Below are positions 9,846 to 19,374 of a DNA stretch of 64,000 nucleotides, piece after piece. Source of the DNA: Betaproteobacteria bacterium (lineage in GTDB: Bacteria; Pseudomonadota; Gammaproteobacteria; Burkholderiales; Rhodocyclaceae); the NCBI GenBank assembly GCA_020621865.1, contig JAHRYW010000006.1:124001-188000 (forward strand), in the 5' to 3' direction. The notes under the pieces were generated by a model that ran no database searches, was not told where the DNA came from, and was given only the letters and a program-made list of their open reading frames with translations. The first letter of the stretch is position 1. Each line of letters starts with the position of its first letter. A program made the translations under genes and the position numbers.

Positions 9846-9874
9846 ATTATCGAAATCTGGCATATGGCACCAAA
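9846..9874 (-). promoter_or_regulatory. Candidate qhpA promoter
   Basis: Reading towards qhpA, a -10-like GATAAT (9846-9851) lies 17 bp downstream of a poor -35 TTTGGT (9869-9874), about 40 bp before the GTG start. A weak -35 fits a promoter that needs an activator, and QHNDH operons are known to be induced through the AraC-type regulator QhpR. This is read by eye and not tested. Confidence 0.3.
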
Positions 9875-9948
9875 CTCGAGCCTTTCGACACAACTATAGG
9901 GCGATGTCCAAAACGTCAGTTATCCGAATCAGGCACGACGCACCCAAA

Positions 9949-10173
9949 GAATTGAGTAGCGCCTGACTTTAGGGTCCAATCCACCACCACAAGAAGATTG
10001 GACATAATGAAGCGATTCACCGAAGATCAAATCATTGGTTTCCTGGGGAAAGAGAAGGCCGGAATGACGGTTGTACGGAGTTGCGTCCCATACACGCACT
10101 CTCGGAGGTAGGCAATTGCCTCTGGCAGAGCAAGTATGGGGGGATCGGTGTTTTGGACGCCAAGCGTCTGAAG
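9949..10173 (+). mobile_element. Left fragment of a degenerate IS3-family copy
   Basis: The stretch closely resembles the left end and the start of orfA of the intact element next to it (shared AATTGAGTAGCGCCTGACTT and the GATTGGACAT region). It has indels and changes that break the frame, for example an extra base before the start codon and an altered run after it. It continues on the other side of the intact insertion at 11383, showing that the older copy was the target. Confidence 0.85.
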
Positions 10174-10177
10174 GATC
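10174..10177. repeat. 4-bp target duplication GATC, left copy
   Basis: GATC directly precedes the left inverted repeat and recurs as 11383-11386 directly after the right one. Joining the two flanks restores a continuous reading of the older IS remnant (…CTGAAGGATCTAGAAGC…), as seen uninterrupted near 36055-36070. Because GATC is a palindrome it could also be counted as part of the inverted repeats. Confidence 0.75.
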
Positions 10178-10245
10178 CGACGTCCCCCCGGAATTGAGTA
10201 GCGCCTGACTTTAGAGTCCAATCCACCACGACAAGGAGATTGGAC

Positions 10246-10509
10246 ATGAAGAAACGTTTTACCGAAGAACAGATTATTGGTTTCCTGCGAGAAGCGGAGG
10301 CCGGAATGCCAGTTGCGGAGTTGTGCCGCAAGCATGCCTTCTCAGAAGCGAGTTACTACCTCTGGCGCAGCAAATTCGGCGGAATGAGTGTGTCGGACGC
10401 CAAGCGGCTCAAGGAGCTCGAAACGGAAAACACGCGCTTGAAGAAGCTGCTGGCCGAAACGATGCTGGAAAACGAGATTGCCAAGGAAGCCCTGCGAAAA
10501 AAGTGGTGA
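10246..10509 (+). CDS. IS3-family transposase OrfA
   Basis: 87 residues from ATG 10246, which has AAGGAG upstream (an in-frame TTG at 10240 is not needed). The first half is the helix-turn-helix that recognises the IS ends ([40 protein letters not shown]) and the second half is a leucine-zipper-like coiled coil ([17 protein letters not shown]). It is the upstream partner for the frameshifted OrfAB transposase. Confidence 0.93.
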   Translation: MKKRFTEEQIIGFLREAEAGMPVAELCRKHAFSEASYYLWRSKFGGMSVSDAKRLKELETENTRLKKLLAETMLENEIAKEALRKKW

Positions 10510-11366
10510 GCGCACCGTCACGGCGTGATCTGGTGCGCTATCTGATCGATAAGGGGCTTAGCGAGCGGAGGTCACTTCGCTTTGCTGGCATGAGTCCGAG
10601 TTCATTCCGTTACCGGCCGGCGACGGATCGCAATGTTGCTTTGAAGGAGAAGATCGTCACGCTCGCCCAACGTCATCGGCGCTACGGGGCCGGGATGATT
10701 TACTTGAAGCTGCGGCAGGCTGGCGTGGTGGTGAATCACAAGCGGGTGGATCGGCTCTACGCCGAGGCCGGTCTGCAAGTGAGAAGGCGAAAGCGGAAGA
10801 AGATTCCGGTGTCGGATCGTCACCCGCTAGAGCGCCCTTCGGCCGCCAATCAGGTCTGGTCGATGGATTTCGTGTTCGACCGGACAGCAGAAGGACGAGT
10901 CATCAAAAACCTGACCATCGTAGATGATGCGACGCACGAAGCGGTCGCGATTGTTCCGGAACGCGCAATCGGTGGCATGCAACTCACCAGAGCGCTCGAT
11001 CAGTTGGCCAAGACGCGAGGCTTGCCCAAGGCGATTCGGACGGATAACGGCAAGGAGTTCTGCAGTCGGGCCATGCTGACCTGGGCGCATGCCCGTGGCG
11101 TCCAACTCTTTCTCATTGAGCCGGGCAAACCGAATCAGAACGCCTATATCGAATCGTTCAATGGGCGTTTCCGAGATGAATGCCTGAATGAGCACTGGTT
11201 CACCAGCCTACGCCATGCACAGGTCGTCATCGAAGGCTGGCACCGCGAGTACAACGAGGAGCGACCGAAAAAATCCTTGGGCGGTTTGACGCCCGCAGCC
11301 TATGCCAAATCACTTACCCAGAAATCGGGTAAATTAACCCCGGACTCTAAAGCCCACTGCTACTGA
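10246..11366 (+). CDS. IS3-family transposase OrfAB, made by programmed -1 frameshift
   Basis: OrfB occupies the -1 frame relative to OrfA and lacks its own convincing start at the junction. The AAAAAAG run at about 10496-10502 is the expected slippery site. OrfB shows the rve/DDE integrase fold: Asp in WSMDFVFD, Asp in IRTDNGKEF and Glu in [17 protein letters not shown]. It ends at 11366, 16 bp inside the right end. Both frames are open, so the element is probably still active. Confidence 0.88.
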
Positions 11367-11382
11367 AAACGGGGGGACGTCG

Positions 11383-11662
11383 GATCTAGAAGCAGAGAAC
11401 AACTGACTGAAGATACCGCCGGCCGATTCGCGTCCGGATAACGAAATCGCTAAAGGGGACCTAAGATAAAAATGGTGACCGCACCGTCAAGGCGTAATCT
11501 GGTGCGCTACCTGATCGACGGGGGACTCACCGAACGAAAGTCGTTGCGCCTTGTTGGCAGGTGTCCGAGTTCATACGGTTATCGGCCACCAGCAGATCCC
11601 AAAGTGGCTTAGAAGGCGCAAATAGCCAAAAACTATCAGCGCTACGGGGCTGCGATGATCTA
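11383..11662 (+). mobile_element. Right fragment of the degenerate IS3-family copy (with target duplication 11383-11386)
   Basis: From GATC at 11383 the sequence continues the older IS copy. It matches the degenerate copy at 36060-36345 closely (TCTAGAAGCAGAGAACAACT, GACCGCACCGTCAAGGCGT and the CTACGGGGCTGCGATGATCTA end) but fits the intact element less well. Stops interrupt the reading frame. Similarity fades at about 11662, so this older copy has lost its orfB 3' half and right end. Confidence 0.8.
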
Positions 11663-11952
11663 ACCCAGACGCGCCCAACCATGAGTGATTGTATTAGGAT
11701 CAAACATCTGAACGGGCTGCAGCTACTGCAGGCGCACCTCCCTACACAGAGAGTCTGACGTCACGCTTTTTCACTTTCTTGTTACTGACTTCTGGGTCTG
11801 CTTCTTAATACTTCTAGCCGACGGAACAAATTTACTATTTGCTGCTCTGAGTTACGATTTATAGCAAGATAACCTGCAGATGCAGGAATCAATCTTGAGA
11901 TGAGCAAGTTCCATTTGGTAACTCTGATATGACTTAGCCAATCCGCATCTTC
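11663..11952. other. Intergenic, no gene seen
   Basis: AT-rich spacer between the IS remnant and the 3' end of the GGDEF/EAL gene. I see no convincing gene, hairpin terminator or repeat in it. Confidence 0.5.
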
Positions 11953-14127
11953 TCAAGCTAATTGCGGACCTTGCAAAAACTCAATGGTCTTCTTAAAAGG
12001 TAAGGGCCGACTGAAAAGATATCCCTGCATTTCGTTACACCCAAGCTTTCGTAATATCGCCAGCTGATGTTTTGTTTCAACCCCCTCAACCATGACCTGC
12101 AGATCAAAATTATTAGCAATACCGACAATGGCCTGGATTATGGCATAGGAGTCATGTGAAGTGCCAAGGTCGCGCACAAACGCTTGATCAATCTTGATTC
12201 GGTTGACTGAAAAACGGCGCAGATAATTCAAAGAGGAATATCGTGTTCCAAAGTCATCTATGCAGATATGGACTCCGGTGTCACGCAATCGTTTGACGCG
12301 CTCCACGATGCTTTCTACGTCACTCATCAGGATACTTTCGGTAATCTCGATCTCGAGTGATTCAGGTGGGATCTGATAATCGTTCAGCGGAATTTGGATG
12401 CGCTCTATCAGATCACTGCGGTCAAACTCTCGGGGCGATAGGTTCACACCCAGTCTAAGGTTGTTAAAACCCATCTCCCGTAAAACAGCAAGTTGTGAGC
12501 AGGCACTCCGCATTACCCAATCGCTGATGGCAACGATTAGACCAGTTTCCTCCGCAACGGGGATAAAGACCTCAGGGCCAATCATCCCCTCTTTAGGATG
12601 ATGCCAGCGTATCAGCGCCTCGAGCCCAATCACCTGGCGGGTCAAGGTGTTGATCTGTGGCTGGAAATACAGTTCGAATTGATTACCGGATTTAACCGCT
12701 TCCCGCAAATCATTTTCGACAGAGAGGCAATCCAGATGAATAGTTTGCATATGGGGCTTAAATACTGCATATCCGTTTTTTCCATGCCCCTTTACTTGAT
12801 ACATCGCCATGTCAGCGCAGCGAATTAGCTCTTCTGCGCTGCTCGCGTCATCGGGGTAGATTGCTATTCCGATGCTTGCAGTCGCCATAAACTGAGTATC
12901 AGCGAGCTCAAACGGCTTGCGTAGTTCAGCAAGAATCTTTTCCGTAACAACATTAATATCATCACTGTTTGATAGTGCGGGGAGCAATGCTGTGAATTCG
13001 TCACCTCCCTGCCGCGCAAACGTATCACCGGTTCTCAGGCATTTACGAACACGTGTAGAAAATTCACGGAGCAAGCGATCTCCGACCTGATGACCATAGG
13101 TGTCATTTACCAATTTAAAGCGATCCAAGTCTAGAAACAACACAGCCAGTTTCTCTTTGCGACGGCTAGCCTGAACTATCGCAATTTCTAGGCGATCCAC
13201 AAATAGAGTGCGATTTGGCAGTTTGGTTAGAAGATCATGAAAGGCCTGAAATTCAATAATTTGTTCCGCCTTCTTGCGCTCGGAAATATCGCGGGCTACA
13301 CCAGAGGTTCCGAGATAACGGCCGGGTTGATCGGCATCCATAGCTTCATACACCCCCTGAGAACTTAGAATTGCCGTTATAACGGTGTTTTCCCGGTCTT
13401 TTAGGGATGCCGGCTTTCGCCTGAAGCGAACCTCATGATTGCTGGTAGCGCGATCACCAATTCTCCGCTCATTGAAGGCATACTGAGCATGGACATGGTC
13501 TCGCGGATCTACAATACAAAAATAATGTCGGCCAATTAGTTCTTCGGGATCATAACCAAGCAGAGACTGCACGCGGCCATTTATAAAAGTGAAATTGCCT
13601 TCGCAATTGATCGTAAAAATGATATCTGGGGACTGGTCAACCAGAAAGCGATGAAGGCGCTCCGACTGCTTAAGTTGGGCCACTATGATGGCGTGCTCCA
13701 GATCGCGTTGCCGATGATTTAGCGCGCGTTCGACAGCCAGTATCATGTCATCCGGATCACAATCTTTACGCAGGAACTCAAAGGCACGGTGACGTAGCGC
13801 GTGAATTGCCGAATTGATCGACTTGTCGGCGCTAAACACTATAACCTTGGTATCGATATTTGTTGTTGTAAGCCACTCCATTATCTCAAGACCAGAGATA
13901 TCTGGAAGCTTCAGGTCGATAATAACAAGATCAAATTTTCCGTCGGAAAGCTTGGCCAATGCCTCTTTTCCGCTAGCCGCCTCGTCAATTTTGCGACGTT
14001 CATGAGCTAACAATGATCTATATGCAGTCCGAAAACGCACTTCATCGTCGACAATCAAGATTTGCTGCTGCGACAACTCAATGCAAGGAATATTAGCCAA
14101 TGCGTTAATGGCGTTGATAGCATTCAT
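11953..14127 (-). CDS. Response regulator with PAS, GGDEF and EAL domains
   Basis: 724 residues: REC (about 20-140; phosphoacceptor Asp in VIIDLKLPD), PAS (about 160-285), GGDEF (about 295-460) and EAL (about 470-715). The cyclase half is canonical (GGDEF, with an RTGD inhibitory site five residues upstream). The phosphodiesterase half has EALIRW, EITES and KIDQAFV, but the loop reads DDFGTRYSS rather than DDFGTGYSS. It may make or degrade cyclic di-GMP under control of the kinase encoded 3 bp upstream. N-terminal residues repeat Asn-Ala-Ile. No strong ribosome-binding site is visible, so coupling to the upstream gene is likely. Confidence 0.93.
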   Translation of the reverse strand: MNAINAINALANIPCIELSQQQILIVDDEVRFRTAYRSLLAHERRKIDEAASGKEALAKLSDGKFDLVIIDLKLPDISGLEIMEWLTTTNIDTKVIVFSADKSINSAIHALRHRAFEFLRKDCDPDDMILAVERALNHRQRDLEHAIIVAQLKQSERLHRFLVDQSPDIIFTINCEGNFTFINGRVQSLLGYDPEELIGRHYFCIVDPRDHVHAQYAFNERRIGDRATSNHEVRFRRKPASLKDRENTVITAILSSQGVYEAMDADQPGRYLGTSGVARDISERKKAEQIIEFQAFHDLLTKLPNRTLFVDRLEIAIVQASRRKEKLAVLFLDLDRFKLVNDTYGHQVGDRLLREFSTRVRKCLRTGDTFARQGGDEFTALLPALSNSDDINVVTEKILAELRKPFELADTQFMATASIGIAIYPDDASSAEELIRCADMAMYQVKGHGKNGYAVFKPHMQTIHLDCLSVENDLREAVKSGNQFELYFQPQINTLTRQVIGLEALIRWHHPKEGMIGPEVFIPVAEETGLIVAISDWVMRSACSQLAVLREMGFNNLRLGVNLSPREFDRSDLIERIQIPLNDYQIPPESLEIEITESILMSDVESIVERVKRLRDTGVHICIDDFGTRYSSLNYLRRFSVNRIKIDQAFVRDLGTSHDSYAIIQAIVGIANNFDLQVMVEGVETKHQLAILRKLGCNEMQGYLFSRPLPFKKTIEFLQGPQLA

Positions 14128-14130
14128 TGT

Positions 14131-16284
14131 TTAGCGCTCTGCACCATTCTCGACACTTGCGGCCTTCGGAATTAGCAGGGCAATACTGGTACCGATACCT
14201 GGCTGGCTGCGGCAAGTAATCAGAATTCCTTCCTGCCTAGCCAGACTTCCAACGATTGAAAGCCCAATGCCACGCCGCTCAGAATCAGCCAGCTGTTTTG
14301 GACGATAGAGAAATTGAATATTCTCTTCCGTTATGCCGGGGCCATTGTCGTCAATACGCAACTGAACGTAGCTATCACCATCGTGGATAATGTTGTCTGC
14401 CAGCGCAATCTTAACGAACTTGCCTGCACCGAGAGCCTCAGACGCGTTCTTCCAGAGATTCAGGACAATTTGTTTGAGATTGTCTCGATTCAGCTTTACA
14501 GGAATGTCGGCCGAGGGTAACTGCGTTTCAACGCGGATATCTTTGGCCTTGAACAAGGTGTCAGCATAGAGCGTTAGGAAGTCATTCAGCACGCTCACCA
14601 GATCAATTGCCTTGCTTGTCGAGCCCCCCTTAAGCGCGTTGGTCATATGCCCAACGATATTAGCCACCCGATCGATTTCTTCGGTCAATACACTGAGTTC
14701 TTGGCGTACGCCGTCTTCAGGTAATTTCCGTTCAAGGATTTTGAGATAGCTCTTGATGATTCCCAGGGGATTGCCGGCCTCGTGAACGATCTGGTGGGCA
14801 TGCCGAACAAACTGTTGAGTCAGTTCCTCTTGAACCTGCTGCCGCTGATGCTCGGCCGCCATGACGGCCTCCAGACTTATCGCGGCTATTTTGCCGAAAT
14901 TAGCCAACCAGGGAATCCGACGTTGCAGGCGAGCGTACTGCTTTGCCGACAGACCGCACACTATGACCCCCATCATTCGCTGCCTAGTCAACATGGGGAT
15001 GCACAGCACTCCTTCCGCAGAGAGAGCGCGGACCAGCTGAAGATCGAGAATTGGTAGCGCTTGGGAACTGTCGAATGAGGTGCGCACCTGACGACCTATG
15101 ACGGCTGCGGCGGCGAGGGAGCGTGAGGCAAGAAGGGGAATGGAGAGTTGCCGAAAGAGTTCAGGCTGAGCTCCTACTTTTTCGGCGGTCAACGCATCTT
15201 CCTGTTCGTTCACCAAGAGAATCGCGATTTTAGGCAAATCGAAAAGAATGCGCGCCGACTCACGAAGCGCCAGCAGCACCTCCTTGTCGCTCCCCAAGCT
15301 AAATAAATCTTGTTGAAGGGGCTGGAGCAGTGCCATGCCGTCAACCATTATAGTGAGGTCATCATCAGCCAAGCTTAGCGGAGGCTCAGGCGTAAGGGGT
15401 GAAGGGGGCATCTGAAGCTTAGCACGCTTAGGAAACGCCGAGTTAATTGAGACGCCCATTACCTCCCCGATCTGGCGGGTACGTTCAATAGCGCGCTCAC
15501 GCGTCGCACACAGCTCTGCCTTGGTGACCTTGAAGGCTGCACGGTTGATGGCTAGCCCGATTTCCGGGGAGCCGTCATCGAGTGTCGTTAGCGCATGTGC
15601 CAGCCAGACAATTTGCGGCAAGGTGCTAGCATCAACAATTTGTAATACTGGCTTGTGATGGAAAGCCACAGCATCAGCGACGACGGAATCTAACCCCCAC
15701 TGATCAATTAGCCAACTGCCTACTTCGGCGTGCGTGCAGCCAAACAACTGCATTTCTTCGGCAATATATTGAGGATTAGCCGAGGCATTTGCCAGATAGC
15801 GGCGGTACGGGTCGCCAACGGCCTGAAGCAGGATTAGTTGGCCAATATCGTGGAGCAACCCAGATAGGTAAGCATCATCCGGATGAGGGAAGTCGGTCAG
15901 TTCAGCAATGGATCGAGCCATCTCTCCTACGAGCAAGGAGTGACTCCAAAAGTCTGCGACCTCTTCAGGTATCAGCCTGGAGTCTTTTTCAAAAAGCCTT
16001 TGAATGGAGAGGCAGGTTGCCAATGAGCGAACAATACGCGTGCCAAGCGCTATCAGGCAGATTTCGAGGGTTTTGATTTCCCTGCCACACCGTAGGGCTG
16101 GTGAATTGGCCACACATAGAATACGGCTCGCCAATCCGGGGTCTCGCCCAATAATGCTAGCTAAATCCTTAAACGTCGCCTGTTCGTCATCCACCGTCCG
16201 CATCAATAGCAGGAGTACTTCTGGTGGCGAGGGAATCTTGCCGGCTTCTACTGAAGCCAGAACGGCTTCTGGTAGGTGGTGCAT
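14131..16284 (-). CDS. HDOD-GAF-histidine kinase
   Basis: 717 residues: HDOD (about 1-210, YLSGLLHDIGQL), a GAF-like domain (about 320-470), then a kinase core. The core has a phosphoacceptor His in HEAGNPLGIIKSY (about 505), an N-box (IVLNLWKNASEAL) and G-boxes (IDDNGPGI, RRGIGLSIVGSLA). No membrane segment is evident, so sensing is probably cytoplasmic through GAF/HDOD. It lies 3 bp upstream of the REC-PAS-GGDEF-EAL gene, so the pair should be a cognate two-component system acting on cyclic di-GMP. The signal is unknown. Confidence 0.9.
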   Translation of the reverse strand: MHHLPEAVLASVEAGKIPSPPEVLLLLMRTVDDEQATFKDLASIIGRDPGLASRILCVANSPALRCGREIKTLEICLIALGTRIVRSLATCLSIQRLFEKDSRLIPEEVADFWSHSLLVGEMARSIAELTDFPHPDDAYLSGLLHDIGQLILLQAVGDPYRRYLANASANPQYIAEEMQLFGCTHAEVGSWLIDQWGLDSVVADAVAFHHKPVLQIVDASTLPQIVWLAHALTTLDDGSPEIGLAINRAAFKVTKAELCATRERAIERTRQIGEVMGVSINSAFPKRAKLQMPPSPLTPEPPLSLADDDLTIMVDGMALLQPLQQDLFSLGSDKEVLLALRESARILFDLPKIAILLVNEQEDALTAEKVGAQPELFRQLSIPLLASRSLAAAAVIGRQVRTSFDSSQALPILDLQLVRALSAEGVLCIPMLTRQRMMGVIVCGLSAKQYARLQRRIPWLANFGKIAAISLEAVMAAEHQRQQVQEELTQQFVRHAHQIVHEAGNPLGIIKSYLKILERKLPEDGVRQELSVLTEEIDRVANIVGHMTNALKGGSTSKAIDLVSVLNDFLTLYADTLFKAKDIRVETQLPSADIPVKLNRDNLKQIVLNLWKNASEALGAGKFVKIALADNIIHDGDSYVQLRIDDNGPGITEENIQFLYRPKQLADSERRGIGLSIVGSLARQEGILITCRSQPGIGTSIALLIPKAASVENGAER

Positions 16285-16870
16285 GCTCGAAATTACCCGA
16301 ATTTAAAATCGTTAATGAAAAATAGCCGAAACGAGCACGAATCAATATGCGTACATTTATTCGGAATTATGGATGCATATCGATGCAATAACTCGCAACA
16401 CTCCTTGAACGAATTGTTCCCATAACCTCGATTTACTATGGTGCATGTTAAATTCCGACTACAAGTTTCCATGCAAGCCTCTCATTCTGCACGCGAGATC
16501 TATCACGGAAAGATCACTCCCCATCGCTGCGCGACCGCCGGATTCTGCAACTATTCTTGATCAGGAGAGCTGCGCCATTAACCTCTGTTGAGCGACCGCT
16601 TTTATGCGTTTCAGGCCCATCGACACGCAACTTCAATATACGCAGTCTCGCCAAACACTGCTGCGCTTCAATTCGGAGGACATAACTAGGTTAAGTCTGC
16701 ACTCCGCCGGCAAGAACGCATCCGATCAGCGAGCAAAAAATCGGCCCAAGGAGATAGAACCTGTAGCAACCTCCCCCCCTTCCATAGCGGGATTAACTGC
16801 ACAGTTTCGCCGCCTGGATAACGAGGAAAACAATGCCGTAACACTTTAAACTGCAGTCAGGAGATAACCA
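16285..16870. other. Long intergenic region
   Basis: 586 bp without a supported gene. A short plus-strand frame (16604-16849) has no recognisable domain, signal peptide or ribosome-binding site, so I leave it out. The region presumably holds the promoter for the kinase operon at its left side. Confidence 0.5.
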
Positions 16871-17134
16871 TTATGGCCGCCGCTCAATTGAATCAGAAGG
16901 TAACCGCGGAGTCACCGTAACTGCAGCGTGTTGTTTGTCAACTTGCGATGACGAAATCAACTTCTGCCGATTTAGCCACGGAGTAGTAACAGCGTGAGGT
17001 CCGTGATCCAGCGGCAACACAACACGTTGTTCCGAAGAAGAATTTACAGCAGGGCGATATTCCTGTGCGCAAAATGCCCCATTACAAACAGCGACACCAA
17101 TTAGACCAAACGCAACCGACTTTGAAAAAGCCAT
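16871..17134 (-). CDS. Small secreted protein of unknown function
   Basis: 87 residues from ATG 17134, which has GGAG at good spacing (GGAGCTTAAAAATG). The N-terminus is a Sec-like signal (MAFSKSVAFGLIGVAVC… cleaved near GAFCA). The mature part is short, polar and rich in Ser, Gln and Pro, with no domain that I recognise. A 19-bp sequence about 74 bp upstream resembles one about 58 bp upstream of qhpA, so it may share regulation with the amine dehydrogenase. Existence as a gene is moderately supported by the start signals; function is unknown. Confidence 0.5.
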   Translation of the reverse strand: MAFSKSVAFGLIGVAVCNGAFCAQEYRPAVNSSSEQRVVLPLDHGPHAVTTPWLNRQKLISSSQVDKQHAAVTVTPRLPSDSIERRP

Positions 17135-18197
17135 TTTTAAGCTCCGCTCAAAAATAATCAAGGTAAGGTTAGCGCGGCCTGATGGACGGGTGATATCCAA
17201 AAGTGGCACCAACTTTGAGCATCTATGCCAAAATCGACTATTAAATAGAAATATAAAAACCAAAAGGCTCACCTTTGATTTCCATTTCCATTTCCATTTC
17301 CATTTCCATTTCCATTTCCATCGCCAATGCGCTCAGCTAGACTGCACCTACAAATCGAAAAATTGTCGGACATCTATCACTTTTCACGACATATCGATAA
17401 AACGTACCGCCATCCCCAACAACTGGATCCGTAAGATCTTTCTTAAGCCGCCTCAAATAGCTAGAACAAATTGAAGCTAAAAATTGATCGTTTTAGCCAA
17501 AGGGGACCCCAGCCAGACCGTATCAATTGGATTATATCTCTCAAAAACTCTTTATTTTAGAAACCAACATTCGGTTCGCTCGACAAAATAAAATTAAAAG
17601 CCGACTTACTACAACCGGGCAAAAATTCGAATTTCTATATACAAAAACCAGCAAAATACTCTGGAGCTCACTTCGAAAATTCCGCACATTTTAATGAGAC
17701 CACCGGTGAAACGATATTCCAAAGCCTTATACAACTCCGTGAAACAGGCCGAACAGTTGCTTTAAATAGAGGCTCCCAATACAAAAGCTCTCTCTAAAGG
17801 ACTTTATTGTCAAAAGAATTAACTTCGCGAACCAAAAATAGCCAACCATCCTTGTTAGACTAAAAACAAGGACATGAGCCGGCAATTCCATCGCCTCAAG
17901 TGAATAGACACGGGATTCACTACCAACACGCTTCTGCTATTAAATTATTTAAAATAATGGAGCAAACCAAATCCAAAGTCATACAAATTTATGCTGGGGA
18001 TACATTTTTGCCCTTGGATGACGAAATACCATACACCTAGCCAGCATTTTGAATAATCAATAGCTGCGTCAATTAACACTGGAATACCAATGCCTATAGA
18101 TATACATAGGTTAATATTTTGAATACAATCACGCGTTCCAAACACTCGGTGAGCACGCCCCTCCACCAAACAACGTAGGCGCAAAATCTGGACACAT
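17135..18197. other. Long AT-rich intergenic region
   Basis: About 1 kb with no supported gene. It contains the hexanucleotide repeat at 17279-17320 and a sequence shared with the qhpA upstream region at 17208-17226. Short frames on both strands lack ribosome-binding sites and known domains. Confidence 0.5.
17279..17320. repeat. Seven tandem copies of TTTCCA
   Basis: A perfect (TTTCCA)7 array, 42 bp long, bounded by GA on the left and TCG on the right. It lies about 145 bp upstream of the small secreted protein gene, not within a supported coding region. Hexamer arrays of this type can vary in length by slippage and, near promoters, alter spacing; that role is inference. Confidence 0.95.
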
Positions 18198-18235
18198 AAA
18201 AAAAGCCAACTGGAATTATTAATATCCAATTGGCT
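18198..18235 (-). terminator. Rho-independent terminator of the RND/YCF48 operon
   Basis: On the minus strand an 11-bp stem (AGCCAATTGGA / TCCAGTTGGCT, one wobble pair) is followed by a run of seven T. It lies 126 bp after the stop of the YCF48-like gene. Confidence 0.8.
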
Positions 18236-18360
18236 TTCTGAAAACAAAATAATAAATAATTTAAGTCAGTTGTAAAGTGCTGATCAAGAGCAATACTACA
18301 GAATAGAAATCTTTGAAAAACATCTGAGGAAAAACCTCTCTGAGTGGCCCGCGCCTAACA

Positions 18361-19371
18361 TCATTGGGACCACTTCTGCTCTAGGTATATGCCCTTCTTA
18401 GTCAAAAGCAACACGCCACGCTCAACTGGAATAATGCTATTAATTGGCAATCGATCGTTGCGTTGCTTCCAGATAAATTTAGTACCGCCATCGACACTCT
18501 CAAGCAGAACACCATCTTTAGCGGAAGCGAAAATGACACCGTCGGCTTCCACAAAATCTGTAATCGAGCTCTTATTATCTGTTGTTATCGCTGTCCAATG
18601 CTTGCCCTTATCGGTGCTTCGGTAAATCGTACCTCGGAGCCCACCAATCAAAATACTACCGTCAGCCAATACTATTCCAGCCCAAAACGATCCCCCATAA
18701 CCGGTATCTAAATAACGCCAATTTATACCTTTGTCGTCGCTCGTAAGGATCATTCCCTTTTCCGCAGCAATGTACAATGAATCACCTCCTCCAAAGACCT
18801 TATAAAGGTTTCTATCGGCTTTGCTCCCATCAGGAGGTTTCGGTAGTGATATTGCCGACCATGTAATACCACCATCCGAAGTTTTTAGAACAAGCGACCA
18901 CAATCCAACCGCAACACCTTCATTTTCATTAAAAAAGTGCACCGAGAATAGCGGCCTATCCTCAGCAACATCCTGTCGCTGGATCGTCCAATTCTCACCT
19001 CCATCTATTGTGCGCAATATCGTACCCCAATGACCGACAGCCCAGCCTTTTTGTTGATCCAGAAAAAATACAGAAGTCAGGGTAGATGATATTGGTACTG
19101 AGGAGGCTTGTCGAACATGCATCCCCTCATCGTCGGATAGAAGAATAATCCCATAATTTCCTACAGCAACTATTCGCCTCCCAGCGCGCGCAACTTCCAA
19201 CATCGAGGCTAAAGATGCGGCAGAACTTTTTACTGCCGGCGTAGGAACATTAACCGAAGGCGAGGCATGTACCTCAGCCAGCCCGAATGCCGTCAAAATA
19301 TAAAATTGAGAAACGAAGAGAAGAACAAGAGCTCGAAGATTAATAGTATTAATATGCACTTTACAACCCAA
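18361..19371 (-). CDS. YCF48/BNR-type beta-propeller protein
   Basis: About 336 residues. An N-terminal hydrophobic stretch (VLLFVSQFYILTAFG) followed by EVHAS looks like a signal peptide. The body consists of repeated blades with the pattern DGG.W / DKG.W (IDGGENW, SDGGITW, DDKGINW, TDKGKHW) and GWAVGHWGTIL, typical of the plant/cyanobacterial YCF48 fold. It begins 3 bp after the RND transporter stop. Genes of this family commonly travel with MMPL-type RND transporters and DUF1302/DUF1329 genes, suggesting a periplasmic accessory role. The annotated start is TTG; GTG at 19359 is equally plausible. Confidence 0.88.
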   Translation of the reverse strand: MGCKVHINTINLRALVLLFVSQFYILTAFGLAEVHASPSVNVPTPAVKSSAASLASMLEVARAGRRIVAVGNYGIILLSDDEGMHVRQASSVPISSTLTSVFFLDQQKGWAVGHWGTILRTIDGGENWTIQRQDVAEDRPLFSVHFFNENEGVAVGLWSLVLKTSDGGITWSAISLPKPPDGSKADRNLYKVFGGGDSLYIAAEKGMILTSDDKGINWRYLDTGYGGSFWAGIVLADGSILIGGLRGTIYRSTDKGKHWTAITTDNKSSITDFVEADGVIFASAKDGVLLESVDGGTKFIWKQRNDRLPINSIIPVERGVLLLTKKGIYLEQKWSQ

Positions 19372-19374
19372 TCA

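Larger units (their letters stand above)
10178..11382 (+). mobile_element. Intact IS3-family insertion sequence (IS407-like group)
   Basis: 1205-bp element bounded by perfect outer inverted repeats CGACGTCCCCCCG, continuing imperfectly to the shared CTTTAGAGTCC inside each end. It holds orfA and orfB in -1 register with an A6G slippery run between them, and is flanked by a 4-bp duplication. These are the marks of IS3-family elements of the IS407 type. It sits inside an older, decayed relative and about 370 bp upstream of qhpA, pointing away from it. Confidence 0.9.

Noticed and set aside
16604-16849. 81-codon plus-strand frame
   Set aside because: No ribosome-binding site, no domain; probably chance.
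17208-17226. Possible sigma-54 promoter (TGGCAC-N5-TTGA) on the plus strand
   Set aside because: No plus-strand gene follows within 1 kb, and the -12 element is poor.
17279-17320. Hexamer tract as a CRISPR array or phase-variable coding repeat
   Set aside because: Units are 6 bp without spacers, and no supported gene runs through it.
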